A program made the position numbers and the translations under genes. Below, piece by piece: positions 63,197 through 64,000 of a DNA stretch of 64,000 nt. The stretch is taken from assembly GCA_012959695.1 (NCBI GenBank), contig DUCS01000006.1, forward strand, positions 62,001 to 126,000, read 5' to 3'. Each line of letters opens with the position of its first letter. Position 1 is the first letter of the stretch. The stretch is from Cycloclasticus sp. Its GTDB lineage: Bacteria; Pseudomonadota; Gammaproteobacteria; Methylococcales; Cycloclasticaceae. The notes beneath the pieces were generated by a model. It was not told the DNA's origin. It did not search any database and worked only from the letters and a program-made list of their open reading frames with translations.

Positions 63197-64000
63197 ATGA
63201 GTTTAGAACAACATGAAGCAAAGCTACTTAGCGCCATTTCAACACCCGGCTCCGACGCCGCTAAAATTGCAAGAGGGCTTGACTGGATTGTAGTTGGTAT
63301 TTTGGTCTTCGCAATTATTGCTGCATATCATATTCATATGATGTTAACAGTTGGCGACTGGGATTTTTGGGTGGACTGGAAAGACAGAATGAACTGGGTC
63401 ACATTGACACCCATGCTTCTTGTTGTTATTCCCGCAGCGCTTTCCTATCCATTTATGGAAAAGTTCGGCCTGCCTATTGCCGGAACCTTGTGTGCGCTAT
63501 GTTTAATGATTGGTGAGTGGGCGAGTCGTTATTTTAGTTTCCATTTATGGACATACTTCCCAATGAGTATGGTTTGGCCATCTATCGTTATTCCAGGTCT
63601 TATGCTAATGGACATGGTGTATTTGTTATCAAGAAACCTTTTTGTAACATCTATTTTTGGAGGCAGTGCCGTCGCTTTTGCCTTTGCGCCGGCTAACTGG
63701 CCAATACTAGCGCCTTATCACGTACCTGTTATCCATATGGATCAAGTTGTCAGTGTGGCTGATTTGATTGGTTACACTTTCACCCGTACAGCAACGCCAG
63801 AATATTTAAGAATGATTGAACGAGGAACCTTAAGAACCTTTGGCGGTGAGTCCACGTTAATTTCAACGTTCTTCTCAGCCTTTGTCTGCATGATTTTGTA
63901 CTTTGTATGGTGGAAGATTGGAGAGTGGCTCACAAATATGGGCAGCACGCCCAATGTACTTAAAAAATACGTGGGCTATAGCGATGATGTTGAAAAGGAG
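63197..64000 (+). CDS. pmoA: copper membrane monooxygenase subunit A (PmoA/AmoA-like), 3' end beyond window
   Basis: 268 codons are visible without a stop. AAAAGG lies 7 bp before the ATG. The chain follows methane monooxygenase PmoA closely: YHIHMMLTVGDWDFWVDWKD near residue 40, WVTLTPM, GEWASRYFSF, WTYFPMSMVWPS, NWPILAPYHVPV, TATPEYLRMIERGTLRTFGG (in part) and FFSAFVCMILYFVWW. It runs about 20 residues past the point where methanotroph PmoA ends (GSTPNVLKKYVGYSDDVEKE), a tail I cannot assign. Subunit B is expected just downstream. Integral inner-membrane protein. Confidence 0.95.
   Translation, partial: MSLEQHEAKLLSAISTPGSDAAKIARGLDWIVVGILVFAIIAAYHIHMMLTVGDWDFWVDWKDRMNWVTLTPMLLVVIPAALSYPFMEKFGLPIAGTLCALCLMIGEWASRYFSFHLWTYFPMSMVWPSIVIPGLMLMDMVYLLSRNLFVTSIFGGSAVAFAFAPANWPILAPYHVPVIHMDQVVSVADLIGYTFTRTATPEYLRMIERGTLRTFGGESTLISTFFSAFVCMILYFVWWKIGEWLTNMGSTPNVLKKYVGYSDDVEKE

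Noticed and set aside
1..64000. Methane oxidation as the function of pmoCA
   Set aside because: No methanol dehydrogenase, formaldehyde or other C1 genes are in the window; the context is acyl-CoA metabolism. The rest of the genome could change this.

Overview
This 64 kb window is a dense catabolic region from a bacterium, most likely a marine hydrocarbon-degrading gammaproteobacterium. Evidence: moderately AT-rich DNA, a TonB2-type energy system of the Vibrio/Alteromonas kind (DUF3450, TtpC, ExbB, ExbD, TonB, TPR), outer-membrane TonB receptor, ETF:quinone oxidoreductase, and, at the right edge, the first two genes of a copper membrane monooxygenase (pmoC and pmoA-like). A Cycloclasticus-like short-chain or cyclic hydrocarbon degrader is a reasonable guess from gene content, but the sequence alone does not fix the taxon. 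I saw no rRNA, tRNA, CRISPR array or insertion sequence.

Layout. (A) 1-11.2 kb: cut-off 2,4-dienoyl-CoA reductase; a plus-strand operon of crotonase, acyl-CoA dehydrogenase, CitE-like lyase, mesaconyl-CoA-hydratase-like MaoC protein, alpha/beta hydrolase, BadH-like dehydrogenase and a small membrane protein that resembles the C-terminal half of PmoC; then a minus-strand set of DUF2889, transglutaminase-like protein, acyl-CoA dehydrogenase and acyl-CoA ligase. (B) 11.4-19.8 kb: TonB receptor and a complete TonB2-like operon plus an orphan ExbD. (C) 19.8-29.4 kb: aldehyde dehydrogenase, acyl-CoA ligase and a beta-oxidation set with a TetR regulator. (D) 29.4-30.9 kb: nitroreductase and TetR regulator. 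(E) 30.9-47.2 kb: MmgE/PrpD protein, then a long plus-strand operon with homologues of alicyclic-acid enzymes (AliB, BadI) and pimeloyl-CoA dehydrogenase (PimC, PimD), a metallo-hydrolase, paired MaoC proteins, a PaaK-type ligase, an acyl-CoA carboxylase pair, a thiolase-like protein without the usual cysteine, its DUF35 partner and a hotdog protein. (F) 47.4-53.5 kb: leucine/isovalerate type operon (isovaleryl-CoA dehydrogenase, thiolase, 3-methylcrotonyl-CoA carboxylase beta and alpha). (G) 53.5-58.7 kb: divergent TetR-led operon with methylglutaconyl-CoA hydratase, acyl-CoA dehydrogenase, MaoC, CoA-transferase and crotonase. (H) 58.8-62.3 kb: etfB, etfA, ETF:quinone oxidoreductase. (I) 62.3-64 kb: pmoC and pmoA-like genes, running off the end.

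How it fits together (inference). The membrane monooxygenase would hydroxylate an alkane or cycloalkane; alcohol and aldehyde oxidation and CoA ligation give acyl-CoAs; ring acids could be opened by the AliB/BadH/BadI route to pimeloyl-CoA and cut down by PimCD; branched products pass through the two biotin carboxylases. The eight acyl-CoA dehydrogenases feed ETF and ETF:quinone oxidoreductase, whose quinol could in turn reduce the monooxygenase. A shared palindrome, CTAA-N6-TTAG, sits in the promoter regions of the TonB receptor, the alicyclic operon, the isovalerate/TetR pair, etfBA and pmoCA, which suggests one regulon under one or both paralogous TetR proteins at 30.3 and 53.6 kb. The most unusual items are this putative regulon, the half-size PmoC-like protein with altered copper ligands, and the combination of an alicyclic ring-opening operon with a copper membrane monooxygenase.
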